Origin: Clostridiales bacterium
GTDB lineage: Bacteria; Bacillota; Clostridia; Christensenellales; Aristaeellaceae
Assembly: GCA_015056325.1 (NCBI GenBank)
Contig: SVGL01000012.1
Location: forward strand, 18,399 to 82,398
DNA: 64,000 nucleotides
Direction: 5' to 3'
Each line of letters begins with the position of its first letter. Within the stretch, counting starts at the first letter, position 1. Below the pieces are notes generated by a model, which was given only the letters and a program-made list of their open reading frames with translations, did not search any database and had not been told where the DNA came from. The position numbers were made by a program, and so were the translations under genes. This document shows positions 1 through 8,382 of this stretch, one piece after another.

Positions 1-386
1 CGCGCACCCACCACCGACGGCAGCAGCATGAGCCCTACCTTCAGCAGCACGTCAATCCAGTAGATGCAGCGCTCCTGATGCGGCAAACAGCACGCCGCGT
101 TCCAGTCCTTACAAATGCGCACGATGATGATCGCCAGGAGCCCAGCCGGACCGCCTGCACACAACACCATCAGCGGTACGCCTTCCATCAGTTCTGCAGC
201 ATCTTTCAAAGACACAACACCGCCAATAAACATCATCGCCGCTGCTTCCAGGCCAAGCAGCCCCAGCGCCAGCAGGCGCACCTTGTTGTGTGACGAATTC
301 TTCTCCAAGCCGTACAGGATCCACTTGGCAGGAATCATCTGTATGCCGATCAGCACCAACAACGCGAGTTCAATCACGGCCCTCAT
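1..386 (-). CDS. Partial hypothetical membrane protein (runs off left edge)
   Basis: An open frame of at least 128 codons starts at the ATG at 386-384, directly after an in-frame TGA, and leaves the window at base 1. The product begins MRAVIELALLVLIG and has at least three hydrophobic spans, near residues 3-17, 38-58 and 72-90, with a fourth starting near 112, so it is very likely an integral membrane protein. A Cys pair (AACC) and a further Cys lie in the loop before the last span. I recognise no family. The ribosome site (GGATGAGGG) is weak. It diverges from the zinc-ribbon/dinB pair to its right. Confidence 0.6.
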   Translation of the reverse strand, partial: MRAVIELALLVLIGIQMIPAKWILYGLEKNSSHNKVRLLALGLLGLEAAAMMFIGGVVSLKDAAELMEGVPLMVLCAGGPAGLLAIIIVRICKDWNAACCLPHQERCIYWIDVLLKVGLMLLPSVVGA

Positions 387-473
387 CCCTCATCCGCCCC
401 TTTTGTATCGTCTGAGACCAGCATACGCCATGATGCCCACTTTGTCAAGCCGTACCTTTTAAGTCTGTTCCCC

Positions 474-501
474 TTGCAATCCTTCTCAACCATGCTATAA
501 T
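474..501 (+). promoter_or_regulatory. Sigma-A type promoter for zinc-ribbon/dinB
   Basis: TTGCAA at 474-479 and TATAAT at 496-501 are separated by 16 bp. The expected start of transcription (about 508) lies downstream of an in-frame ATG at 506, which supports the ATG at 536 as the real start of the first gene. Confidence 0.7.
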
Positions 502-535
502 AGAGGTGAATCCCCCACGAAAGGATGTTCTTATT

Positions 536-760
536 ATGCGCTGCAGCTGCAAGGAATGCGGAATCTACATGGTGCAGGCTGACGCCCCCCATCTGGGCTG
601 CGTGTGCCCGGAGTGCTTCTACCGTTGCACCGACTGCCTGGGCACCAACACCGTCGTCAGCCGGGAAGCTATCCGCGCCCTGGCCTTCGATCCTCGCTTC
701 AACCCCGACAACATCGCCGCCAATTTCGTCAAAAAGGACGATGTGGACGATGACTATTAA
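536..760 (+). CDS. Small zinc-ribbon protein upstream of dinB
   Basis: A 74-residue protein starting MRCSCKECG. It has a Cys-rich N-terminal half (CSCKECG, then CVCPECFYRCTDC) that looks like one or two zinc-binding knuckles, followed by a short acidic tail ending DDVDDDY. The ATG at 536 is preferred over an in-frame ATG at 506 because the latter falls at or before the predicted transcription start; GAAAGGA lies 11-12 bases upstream. Its last codons overlap the dinB start by 11 bp, implying translational coupling with the lesion-bypass polymerase. I do not recognise a named family and its function is unknown. Confidence 0.6.
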   Translation: MRCSCKECGIYMVQADAPHLGCVCPECFYRCTDCLGTNTVVSREAIRALAFDPRFNPDNIAANFVKKDDVDDDY

Positions 761-1952
761 GCCGGACAGGGTGATCCTCCACTGCGACTGCAACAACTTC
801 TTTGCCTCGGTGGAGCTGCTCAAGTATCCCGAGCTGCAGGACAAGCCTGTGGCCGTCGCGGGCGATCCGGAAGGCCGGCACGGCATCATCCTGGCGAAAA
901 ACATGATCGCCAAGCGCATGGGCGTACAGACCGCCGAGACCATCTGGCAGGCCCAGAAGAAATGTCCCGGCCTCATCCTCCTGCCGCCCCACCACGATGA
1001 GTATGCCGCCATGTCCAAGCGGGTGAACGAGATCTATTGCAGCGTCACCGACCAGGTGGAGCCCTTCTCGGTGGACGAAAGCTGGCTGGACGTAACCGGT
1101 TCCCAGCGGCTCTTCGGGGATGGGAAGACCATCGCAGACGAGCTGCGCCGCCGCATCCGCGAGGAGCTGGGCATCACCATCAGCGTGGGCGTGAGCGATA
1201 ACAAAGCCTGGGCCAAGCTGGGCTCGGACTATAAAAAGCCCGACGCGACCACCGTCATCACCCGGGAGAACGTCGCCGATATCCTCCACCCGCTGCCCAT
1301 CCAGGATATGCTCTTTGTTGGCCGTGCTGCCGCGGAGGTACTGCGCCGCCACGGTGTGGTGACCATCGGCATGCTGGCCGCCGCACCAAAGGAAAGCCTG
1401 GTGCGCTGGCTGGGCAAGCAGGGCGAAGGCCTGCATGCCATGGCCAACGGACTGGATGATTCCCCTGTGCGCCGCTGGGGCGAGAGCGAAGCGGTGAAGT
1501 CCGTGGGCAATGGCATGACCTACCCCCACGACCTCGTCGGGGAGGAAGCCTGGAAGGCCGGCCTTATGCCCCTGTGCGACAGCGTAGGCAGCCGTCTGCG
1601 TGCCCAGCACCTCAAGTGCCGCACTGTCACATTGCAGATCAAGGACCCGCAATTCAAGGTCATCTCCCGGCAAAAGACCCTGCCCATGCCCACCAGCCTG
1701 ACCAAGGTGCTCTTCCAGGAGACGCTGGCCATCCTGCGCCAATGCTGGCCCCCATCCGCCCCAATCCGCCTGCTGACGGTGACCGCTTCCACCCTCTGCC
1801 CGGAGGATGAGGCCGAAGCCGCGCAGCTTTCCTTCCTCACCGAAGTCAAGCCCGACGACCCTCGCCAGGCCCGTATCGAGCAGGCCATTGACGGCGTCCG
1901 CAGAAGGTTCGGGAAGGAAGCCATATCCCCCGGAGCAAATAAGGTCGAGTAA
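750..1952 (+). CDS. dinB: Y-family DNA polymerase (DinB/Pol IV type)
   Basis: A 400-residue Y-family translesion polymerase. Motif I (HCDCNNFFASVE, Asp13) and motif III (SVDESWLDVT, Asp109-Glu110) supply the metal-binding carboxylates. These are followed by a thumb with a helix-hairpin-helix-like stretch (PIQDMLFVGRAA) and a C-terminal little-finger domain. Length is normal for the family. Residues ILAKNMIAKRMGV replace the usual SYEAR-like steric region, as in the clostridial branch. The start is ATG 750 with AAAAAGGA 11-12 bases upstream; ATG 741 in the same frame is possible. It overlaps the zinc-ribbon gene and probably acts in damage-induced replication bypass. No LexA box is evident. 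Confidence 0.87.
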   Translation: MTIKPDRVILHCDCNNFFASVELLKYPELQDKPVAVAGDPEGRHGIILAKNMIAKRMGVQTAETIWQAQKKCPGLILLPPHHDEYAAMSKRVNEIYCSVTDQVEPFSVDESWLDVTGSQRLFGDGKTIADELRRRIREELGITISVGVSDNKAWAKLGSDYKKPDATTVITRENVADILHPLPIQDMLFVGRAAAEVLRRHGVVTIGMLAAAPKESLVRWLGKQGEGLHAMANGLDDSPVRRWGESEAVKSVGNGMTYPHDLVGEEAWKAGLMPLCDSVGSRLRAQHLKCRTVTLQIKDPQFKVISRQKTLPMPTSLTKVLFQETLAILRQCWPPSAPIRLLTVTASTLCPEDEAEAAQLSFLTEVKPDDPRQARIEQAIDGVRRRFGKEAISPGANKVE

Positions 1953-1965
1953 TCGGCCTTTTTTT
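1941..1965 (+). terminator. Intrinsic terminator overlapping the dinB stop
   Basis: An 8-bp stem AAGGTCGA/TCGGCCTT (one G-U pair) closes a GTAA loop and is followed by a T run to 1965. The dinB stop codon TAA (1950-1952) lies in the loop. Confidence 0.7.
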
Positions 1966-2017
1966 GTGTCAGGTTCCCCCGTTTTGCAGGCCGCCCCTTC
2001 AAAAACTGCAAAAAAAC

Positions 2018-2046
2018 TTGCTAAATACATAAAAACCATGTATAAT
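2018..2046 (+). promoter_or_regulatory. Sigma-A type promoter for glgP
   Basis: TTGCTA at 2018-2023 and TATAAT at 2041-2046 are separated by exactly 17 bp, about 100 bp ahead of the glgP start. Confidence 0.75.
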
Positions 2047-2147
2047 ATCGAACGTTGGTGACAACGCTGTTTCGCGTATCGTTTTTTATACGGCGCCAAC
2101 CACATAATATTGTAGGAAACTTTCCTGAAGATAGAGGAGGAACCCCC

Positions 2148-4604
2148 ATGCCTACCAAGTCCTTTGACAAGGAGTCCATCAAGGCTTCGATTATCGGCAA
2201 GCTCCAGCGCTACAACGGCCGCACCATCGCCGAGGCCTCCAATGCGCAGATCTACCGTGCCTTGGCTTCCACCGTCCGCGACCAGATCATGCAGAAGTGG
2301 ATGATCTCCCGCGAGGAGCGCAAGAGCCACAACAACAAGCGCCTGTACTACCTCTCCGTGGAATTCCTGATGGGCCGCAGCCTGTACACCAACATCCTGA
2401 ATCTGTGCGCCACCGATGAATACAAGGCCGCCCTCTCCGAGCTGAACATCGACATCGACGCCGTGCTCAAGGAAGAGCCCGAACCCGCGCTGGGCAACGG
2501 CGGCCTGGGCCGTCTGGCTGCCTGCTTCATGGACTCCCTGGCCTCCCTGGACCTGCCCGCCATGGGCTGCTCCATCCGCTATGAGTACGGCCTGTTCCGC
2601 CAGAAGATCGTCGATGGCCAGCAGGTTGAGCTGCCCGACTATTGGCTTGGCAACGGCAACGTGTGGGAAATGCCCGTCATGGAGGACGCCTGCGAGGTGC
2701 ACTTCAACGGCCATGTGGAGATGACCGAGGAGCAGGGCCGCCTGGTGTTCAAGCATGTGGGCTACAACACCGTTGAAGCCGTGCCCTACGACATGCCCCT
2801 GGTCGGCTACGACACCGCCACCGTGAACAGCCTGCGCCTGTGGAGCGCCCGCTCCCCCAAGCGCATGGACCTGGGCTCCTTCGGCCGTGGCCAGTACGTC
2901 CAGGCCACCGAGGAGAAGGAGCTGGCTGAGGCCATTTCCAACATCCTCTACCCCGAAGACAATCATTATGAAGGCAAGCTGCTCCGCCTGAAGCAGCAGT
3001 ACTTCTTCACCTCCGCGACCCTGCAGTACATGATCAAAGACTTCAAGAAGCTCAACGGCACCAACTGGCACCTGCTGCCCGAGAAGGTGGTCGTGCACGT
3101 CAACGACACCCATCCCGGTCTGGCCATCCCTGAGCTGATGCGTCTGCTGATCGACGAAGAGGGGCTGGGCTGGGACGAGGCGCAGGCCATCGTCTCCAAG
3201 ACCATCGCCTACACCAACCACACCATCATGGCCGAGGCCCTGGAAAAGTGGCCTGAGGGCATGGTGAAGACCCTGCTGCCCCGTATCTACCAGATCCTGG
3301 TGGAAATGAACCGCCGCCTCTGCGCCCGCCTGTGGAACCACTTCCCCGGCCAGGCCGAGCGCGTGGGCAAGATGGCTATCATCTCCTACGGCCAGATCCA
3401 CATGGCCAACCTCTGTGTGGCCATGACCTACAACACCAACGGCGTGTCTCAGCTGCACGGCGACATCCTCAAGGCTGAGACCTTCAATGACTTCTATCAG
3501 GTCATGCCCGAGAAGTTCAGCGCGATCACCAACGGCATCACCCACCGCCGCTGGCTGATGGCCTGCAACCCCGAGCTGACCAGCCTGATCAATGAGGCCA
3601 TCGGCACCGACTGGGTGAAGAACACCGAGAAGCTGGAGCTGCTCAAGCCCTACGCTGATGACGCCGCCTTCCGCGCTGAGTTCGCCAAGGTGAAGCGCCA
3701 CAACAAGGAGCGCCTGGCCAAGTTCCTCAAGGAGCACCAGGGCACCATCGTCGATCCCGAGTTCATCTTTGACGCTCAGTCCAAGCGCCTGCACGAGTAC
3801 AAGCGCCAGATGCTGAATGCCCTGCACTGCCTGGTGCTGTACAATCGCATCGTGAATGACGCCAACTTCGTGATGCAGCCCCGCACCTTCATCTTCGGTT
3901 CCAAGGCGGCTCCCGGCTACAACCGCGCCAAGCAGATCATCCGCTTCATCAACGCCCTGGCGAAGCTGATCGACAAGCACCCCCGTGCCCGCACCATGCT
4001 GCAGGTAGTCTTCCTGGAGAACTACGACGTCTCCAGCGCTCAGATCCTCATCCCCGCCACCGAGATCTCCGAGCAGCTGTCCACCGCCTCCAAGGAGGCC
4101 AGTGGCACCGGCAACATGAAGTACATGATGAACGGCGCCGTCACCATTGGTACCATGGACGGCGCGAACGTGGAGATCTCCGAGCAGGTCGGCATGGACA
4201 ACATCTATATCTTCGGCATGCGCTCCGACACCGTGCTGGACATGTACCGCGAACGCACCTACAACCCCATGTCCATCTTCGAGACCAACGCTGAGCTGCG
4301 TCTGGCCCTGACCCAGATGATCGACGGCACTGTGATGCCCGACGCCCCCGGCTCCCTGCAGGATCTGTACCACAGCCTGCTGATCGGCGATTACGGCTCC
4401 ATGGGCGATCCCTACTTCGTCCTGAAGGACTTCGGCTCCTACTCCATGGCCCAGCGCCGTATCGATGCGGACTACGCCGATAAGGACAAGTGGAACCGCA
4501 TGGCTGTCATCAACACTGCGATGTCCGGCGTGTTCTCCACCGACCGCACCATCCGCGAGTACAACGACACCATCTGGCACCTGGAGCCTTTGAAGAATCA
4601 TTGA
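2148..4604 (+). CDS. glgP: Glycogen/alpha-glucan phosphorylase
   Basis: An 818-residue GT35 phosphorylase that releases glucose-1-phosphate from alpha-1,4-glucans using pyridoxal phosphate. The family hallmark KEASGTGNMKYMMNGA lies near residues 649-664, with Lys658 as the PLP-linked lysine. The N-terminal region carries YYLSVEFLMGRSL and ALGNGGLGRLAACFMDS, and full length matches bacterial enzymes. The ATG at 2148 is chosen because GAGGAGG lies 8 bases upstream; upstream in-frame starts lack a ribosome site. It is followed by a terminator and the GH13 gene. The pair suggests breakdown of stored glycogen or imported maltodextrin, feeding phosphoglucomutase (encoded at about 51 kb). Confidence 0.95.
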   Translation: MPTKSFDKESIKASIIGKLQRYNGRTIAEASNAQIYRALASTVRDQIMQKWMISREERKSHNNKRLYYLSVEFLMGRSLYTNILNLCATDEYKAALSELNIDIDAVLKEEPEPALGNGGLGRLAACFMDSLASLDLPAMGCSIRYEYGLFRQKIVDGQQVELPDYWLGNGNVWEMPVMEDACEVHFNGHVEMTEEQGRLVFKHVGYNTVEAVPYDMPLVGYDTATVNSLRLWSARSPKRMDLGSFGRGQYVQATEEKELAEAISNILYPEDNHYEGKLLRLKQQYFFTSATLQYMIKDFKKLNGTNWHLLPEKVVVHVNDTHPGLAIPELMRLLIDEEGLGWDEAQAIVSKTIAYTNHTIMAEALEKWPEGMVKTLLPRIYQILVEMNRRLCARLWNHFPGQAERVGKMAIISYGQIHMANLCVAMTYNTNGVSQLHGDILKAETFNDFYQVMPEKFSAITNGITHRRWLMACNPELTSLINEAIGTDWVKNTEKLELLKPYADDAAFRAEFAKVKRHNKERLAKFLKEHQGTIVDPEFIFDAQSKRLHEYKRQMLNALHCLVLYNRIVNDANFVMQPRTFIFGSKAAPGYNRAKQIIRFINALAKLIDKHPRARTMLQVVFLENYDVSSAQILIPATEISEQLSTASKEASGTGNMKYMMNGAVTIGTMDGANVEISEQVGMDNIYIFGMRSDTVLDMYRERTYNPMSIFETNAELRLALTQMIDGTVMPDAPGSLQDLYHSLLIGDYGSMGDPYFVLKDFGSYSMAQRRIDADYADKDKWNRMAVINTAMSGVFSTDRTIREYNDTIWHLEPLKNH

Positions 4605-4610
4605 TGCAAC

Positions 4611-4644
4611 TTGCCCGGACAGCCTTAACCCCTTGTCCGGGCAA
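4611..4644 (+). terminator. Hairpin terminator after glgP
   Basis: An 11-bp perfect stem, TTGCCCGGACA (4611-4621) with TGTCCGGGCAA (4634-4644), has a 12-nt loop and is followed by CTTTCTTA. Confidence 0.65.
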
Positions 4645-4659
4645 CTTTCTTATCCTTGT

Positions 4660-4673
4660 TGAAAACGTTTTCG
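4660..4673 (+). promoter_or_regulatory. cre-like / LacI-family operator upstream of GH13 gene
   Basis: TGAAAACGTTTTCG contains the perfect 12-bp palindrome GAAAACGTTTTC. It fits the catabolite-responsive element consensus (TGWAANCGNTNWCA) at all but the last position. It lies about 30 bp before the GH13 start, where CcpA or a MalR-like repressor would act. No matching regulator gene is in the window. Confidence 0.6.
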
Positions 4674-4701
4674 CATTTCTCACAGAACAGGACTGATTTC
4701 G

Positions 4702-6468
4702 ATGATCCTCCACAATTCTCATGAGGCCTTCTACCGTCAGCCTATGGGCCCTGCGCCCGCCGGCAGCACAGTGACCATCCGCATCCGCTGCGACGAGGCC
4801 ACCGCCGTCATCCTGCGCACCTGGCAGAATGAGGAGCGCTGCTATACCATGATCAACACCGGCGACGACGTGTGGGAAACCGCCATCCTGCTGCCGGAGA
4901 AGCCTGGGCTGTACTGGTACCGCTTCATCGTGTACCGCGAGGATGGCCGTACCCTCATCTACGGCAACCAGCCCGATCAGATGGGCGGCGAGGGCATGGC
5001 TTACCCCGGCGGTGAGCCTGCCTCCTTCCAGATCACCGTGTATGCAAAGGATTTCATCACGCCCAGCTACTTCCACGGCGCGAACATCTACCAGATTTTC
5101 CCCGACCGCTTCTTCCGCGGGAAGACCGCTGCCAAGGATGACCGCCAGGATCGCTATGTCCACAAGGAGTGGGACGAGGAGATGGTCTCTGTCGGCGATC
5201 TGAAGGCCGGCAAGCACCAGGAGCTGGACTTCTACGGCGGCAACCTCAACGGCATCCGCGAGAAGCTCCCCTACCTGAAGTCCCTGGGCGTGGACATCAT
5301 CTACCTGAATCCTATCTTCAAAGCCCGCTCCAACCACCGCTACGACACCGGCGATTACACCCAAATCGATCCCCTCTGCGGTACGGCGGAGGAATTCTCC
5401 GCCCTCTGCGAGGCAGCCAAGGACCACGGCATGCGCGTGCTGCTGGACGGCGTGTTCTCCCATACCGGCGAGGACAGCGTGTACTTCAACCGCTTCGGCC
5501 ACTACCCCAACCTGGGCGCCTGTCAGGGCCAGTCCTCCCCTTATTACGACTGGTACACCTTCAAGACCTTCCCGGAGGATTACCGCGCCTGGTGGGGCAT
5601 TCTGAGCCTGCCGGAGCTGCGCAAGGACAACCCGGACTATCAGCACTTCATGTTCAACGATGAGGAAGGCATCGTGCCCCGCTGGATCCGCGCAGGTGCC
5701 TGTGGATGGCGTCTGGACGTGGCAGACGAGCTGAGTATGGGCTTCCTGCGCAAGCTGCGTGCGGCGGCTCACAAGGCTGATCCCAACGCTGTCGTGCTGG
5801 GCGAAGTCTGGGAGGACGCCTCCAACAAGGTCGCCTACGGCGAGACCCGCTGCTACTGCACCGGCGACACCCTCGATTCCGTAATGAACTATCCCCTGCG
5901 CACCGCGATCCTGGACTTTGCGACCAATAAGATCACAGCGCAGGACTTCGTGCGCCTGATAAAGCATCAGGCGGAGGTCTACCCGCCCCAGTTCCGCTAT
6001 GCGCTGATGAACCTGATCGGCAGCCATGACCGTCCCCGCGCACTGAACACGCTGGTCTTCCGCGGCTGCATGGATATGCCCAAGGCCGACCAGCAGTGGG
6101 TGCGCCTGACGAAGGATGAATACCGCCTGGCCGTGCAGCGGTATAAGATGTGCATTGACCTGCTGTGTGCACTGCCCGGCTGCCCCACCGTTTACTATGG
6201 CGACGAGGCCGGCCTCTGCGGCTGCCAGGACCCCTGGAACCGCCGCCCCTTCCCCTGGGGCAAGGAGGACACCGATCTGCAGCAGTACGTCGCCAGCAAA
6301 CTGACCCGTCGCCAACAGTCCGACGTGCTGAAATTCGGCCTGTGCGACATCAAGGCGGTGGACGAGGACACCATCACCATCGCCCGCTACATGGACGGCG
6401 GCGTGGACGCCCTGGGCAACGCCAGCACCTGTACCGAGCGCGAGGTCATCACCGTCTGCAGAAAATAA
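4702..6468 (+). CDS. GH13 alpha-glycosidase (neopullulanase/maltodextrin glucosidase type)
   Basis: A 588-residue cytoplasmic GH13 enzyme without signal peptide. An N-terminal beta domain (about 1-115) precedes the TIM barrel, which starts at IYQIFPDRF (129-137). Catalytic residues are visible: nucleophile Asp339 in GWRLDVADE, acid/base Glu368 in VVLGEVWED and stabilising Asp443 in IGSHDRPR. LLDGVFSHTG carries the conserved region-I histidine. The C-terminal beta domain is short. The ATG follows AGGACTG. A cre-like site upstream and glgP before it point to maltodextrin or glycogen degradation under catabolite control. Exact specificity (pullulan, cyclodextrin or maltodextrin) cannot be told. 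Confidence 0.88.
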   Translation: MILHNSHEAFYRQPMGPAPAGSTVTIRIRCDEATAVILRTWQNEERCYTMINTGDDVWETAILLPEKPGLYWYRFIVYREDGRTLIYGNQPDQMGGEGMAYPGGEPASFQITVYAKDFITPSYFHGANIYQIFPDRFFRGKTAAKDDRQDRYVHKEWDEEMVSVGDLKAGKHQELDFYGGNLNGIREKLPYLKSLGVDIIYLNPIFKARSNHRYDTGDYTQIDPLCGTAEEFSALCEAAKDHGMRVLLDGVFSHTGEDSVYFNRFGHYPNLGACQGQSSPYYDWYTFKTFPEDYRAWWGILSLPELRKDNPDYQHFMFNDEEGIVPRWIRAGACGWRLDVADELSMGFLRKLRAAAHKADPNAVVLGEVWEDASNKVAYGETRCYCTGDTLDSVMNYPLRTAILDFATNKITAQDFVRLIKHQAEVYPPQFRYALMNLIGSHDRPRALNTLVFRGCMDMPKADQQWVRLTKDEYRLAVQRYKMCIDLLCALPGCPTVYYGDEAGLCGCQDPWNRRPFPWGKEDTDLQQYVASKLTRRQQSDVLKFGLCDIKAVDEDTITIARYMDGGVDALGNASTCTEREVITVCRK

Positions 6469-6484
6469 GGGACCGAATCGAATC

Positions 6485-6517
6485 AATCGCCGCTTCCAAG
6501 CCGGAAGCGGCGATTTT
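6485..6517 (+). terminator. Strong intrinsic terminator after GH13 gene
   Basis: A perfect 13-bp stem, AATCGCCGCTTCC (6485-6497) with GGAAGCGGCGATT (6503-6515), has a 5-nt loop and runs into TTTT. Confidence 0.85.
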
Positions 6518-6594
6518 CCTTCCAGCGCTTTCCTGTTTCATAATCCTATAAAATGGGTATATTAACATTGGCAGGATCGCAACTTGTCGATTCC

Positions 6595-6624
6595 TTGACA
6601 AAGATGGAGATCCTGTGGTATTAT
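6595..6624 (+). promoter_or_regulatory. Promoter for sufC-sufB
   Basis: TTGACA (6595-6600) and TATTAT (6619-6624) are separated by 18 bp, about 50 bp ahead of sufC. I see no obvious repressor palindrome. Confidence 0.7.
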
Positions 6625-6672
6625 GAGAGTTGGTGATTTCCACCGATTCAAAGAGCATCGAGGTACATACCA

Positions 6673-7416
6673 ATGCTGGAACTCAAGCATATTTCCTTCG
6701 CTGTGCCGGGTGAAACGGCGGAGAAGGAGATCATTCGTGATATTTCGCTGACCGTCGGCAAGGGCAAGTTCGTGGTCATCACGGGCCCCAACGGCGGCGG
6801 CAAGTCCACCCTGGCCAAGCTGATCGCGGGCATTGAGAAGCCCACCGGCGGCGAGATCTGGCTGGACGGCGTCAACATGACCGACAAGTCCATCACCGAG
6901 CGTGCCCATATGGGCGTGAGCTACGCCTTCCAGCAGCCGGTGAAGTTCAAGGGCATCTGCGTGATCGACCTGCTGCGCATCGCCAGCGGGAAGAAGCTCT
7001 CCGTGGGCGACGCATGCGCGTATCTGAGCGAGGTGGGCCTGTGCGCCCGCGATTATATCAACCGCGAGGTGAACGGCAGCCTCTCCGGCGGCGAGCTGAA
7101 GCGCATCGAGATCGCCACCGTTCTGGCCCGCGGCACGGTGCTGTCCGTGTTCGACGAGCCGGAAGCAGGCATCGACCTGTGGAGCTTCAAGAGCCTCATC
7201 GAGGTTTTCGAGCGCATGCGCAGCGCCAATTCCGAGCGCACGATCGTCGTCATCAGCCACCAAGAGCGCATCCTGAACATCGCTGACGAGATCATCGTGC
7301 TGGGCGGCGGCCGCATCATGGCCCACGGCACCAAGGAAGAGATCCTCCCCACCCTGCTGGGCACCTCCTCCGCCGTCTCCGCCTGCGGCCAGCTCACGAA
7401 GGGAGGCGAGCAGTAA
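6673..7416 (+). CDS. sufC: SufC-family Fe-S assembly ATPase
   Basis: A 247-residue ABC-type ATPase of the SufC family, a soluble subunit that drives Fe-S cluster assembly on SufB rather than transport. Walker A GPNGGGKST (about 37-45), signature SLSGGELKR and Walker B SVFDEPEAGID are all intact, as is the switch histidine in VVISHQER. The next gene is a SufB/SufD-like scaffold whose ATG overlaps this stop codon by one base, which rules against an ordinary transporter ATPase. The two-gene set resembles the minimal SMS (SmsC-SmsB) systems of anaerobes. No cysteine desulfurase, SufU or SufD is adjacent. Confidence 0.88.
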   Translation: MLELKHISFAVPGETAEKEIIRDISLTVGKGKFVVITGPNGGGKSTLAKLIAGIEKPTGGEIWLDGVNMTDKSITERAHMGVSYAFQQPVKFKGICVIDLLRIASGKKLSVGDACAYLSEVGLCARDYINREVNGSLSGGELKRIEIATVLARGTVLSVFDEPEAGIDLWSFKSLIEVFERMRSANSERTIVVISHQERILNIADEIIVLGGGRIMAHGTKEEILPTLLGTSSAVSACGQLTKGGEQ

Positions 7417-8333
7417 TGGACGCGATTCAGAAGCGCATCCTGATGGAGGTCGCGGGCCTGGAAAGCACGCCCCACGGCGCTTACAACATCCGCGCCAACG
7501 GCGAAACCTCTGCCCGCAGCACCACCGCCAACATCGACATCGTCTCCAAGGAAGACGGCTCCGGCATTGACATCTACATCAAGCCCGGCACCGTCAACGA
7601 GAGCATGCACATCCCGGTCATCCTGTCCGAGAGCGGCCTGAAGGAGGTCGTGTACAACGACTTCCACATCGGCGAAAACTGCGATGTGGTGATCGTCGCC
7701 GGCTGCGGCATCCACAACTGCGGCGACCAGGACTCCGAGCATGACGGCATCCACCGCTTCTTCGTGGGCGAAAATGCGAAGGTCAAGTACGTCGAGAAGC
7801 ACTACGGCGAGGGCGACGGCCAGGGCAAGCGCATCCTCAACCCTGTGACCGAGGTCACCATGGAAGCCAACTCCTCCTTGGAGATGGAAATGGTTCAAAT
7901 TAAGGGCGTGGACAACACCGACCGCGTCACCCGCGCCGACCTGGCAGAGGGCGCGAGCCTCGTCGTTCGTGAGCGCCTGATGACCCACGGTGACCAGGTG
8001 GCCATCAGCTCCTACTTCGTCAATCTCAACGGCGAGGGCGCCTCCACCGACGTGGTGAGCCGCTCCGTCGCCCGCGACAACAGCTACCAGAAGTTTGACA
8101 GCAAGATCACCGGCAATGCGGCCTGCTCCGGCCATACCGAGTGCGACGCCATTATCATGGATCAGGCCAAGATCCTGGCCATCCCCCAGCTGGAGGCGAA
8201 CCATATCGACTCCGCGCTGATCCACGAAGCCGCCATCGGCAAGATCGCCGGCGAACAGATCATCAAGCTGATGACCCTGGGCCTCACCGAAGCCGAAGCC
8301 GAAGAACAGATCATCAACGGTTTCCTGAAGTAA
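7416..8333 (+). CDS. sufB: SufB/SufD-family Fe-S scaffold protein (SmsB-like)
   Basis: A 305-residue member of the SufB/SufD beta-helix family, shorter than canonical SufB (about 465). The C-terminal core is typical: GHTECDAIIMDQAKILAIPQ followed by DSALIHEAAIGKI, the region that docks SufC and holds cluster ligands. Cysteines that could bind a cluster occur in AGCGIHNCGDQ and CSGHTECD. The ATG is at 7416 with GGGAGGCG upstream inside sufC. With SufC it would form the complete scaffold in a minimal two-component system. Whether the partner is better called SmsB than SufB needs a phylogeny. Confidence 0.85.
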   Translation: MDAIQKRILMEVAGLESTPHGAYNIRANGETSARSTTANIDIVSKEDGSGIDIYIKPGTVNESMHIPVILSESGLKEVVYNDFHIGENCDVVIVAGCGIHNCGDQDSEHDGIHRFFVGENAKVKYVEKHYGEGDGQGKRILNPVTEVTMEANSSLEMEMVQIKGVDNTDRVTRADLAEGASLVVRERLMTHGDQVAISSYFVNLNGEGASTDVVSRSVARDNSYQKFDSKITGNAACSGHTECDAIIMDQAKILAIPQLEANHIDSALIHEAAIGKIAGEQIIKLMTLGLTEAEAEEQIINGFLK

Positions 8334-8343
8334 GCAGCATAAA

Positions 8344-8376
8344 AGCAGCGCCGATTTCGCTCGGCGCTGCTCTTTT
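8344..8376. terminator. Bidirectional terminator between sufB and GH10 xylanase
   Basis: A perfect 11-bp stem, AGCAGCGCCGA (8344-8354) with TCGGCGCTGCT (8361-8371), has a 6-nt loop. It has A residues on the left and CTTTT on the right, so it can end transcripts from both convergent genes. Confidence 0.8.
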
Positions 8377-8382
8377 ATACCC

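Noticed and set aside
729..4601. A 1290-codon open frame on the minus strand across dinB and glgP
   Set aside because: It is antisense to two well-recognised genes, is made of low-complexity Val/Gly/His/Leu sequence and arises from GC-rich codon bias. Similar shadows at 4510-6486, 9850-13260, 19719-22817, 23628-26531 and 56435-58333 were dropped for the same reason.
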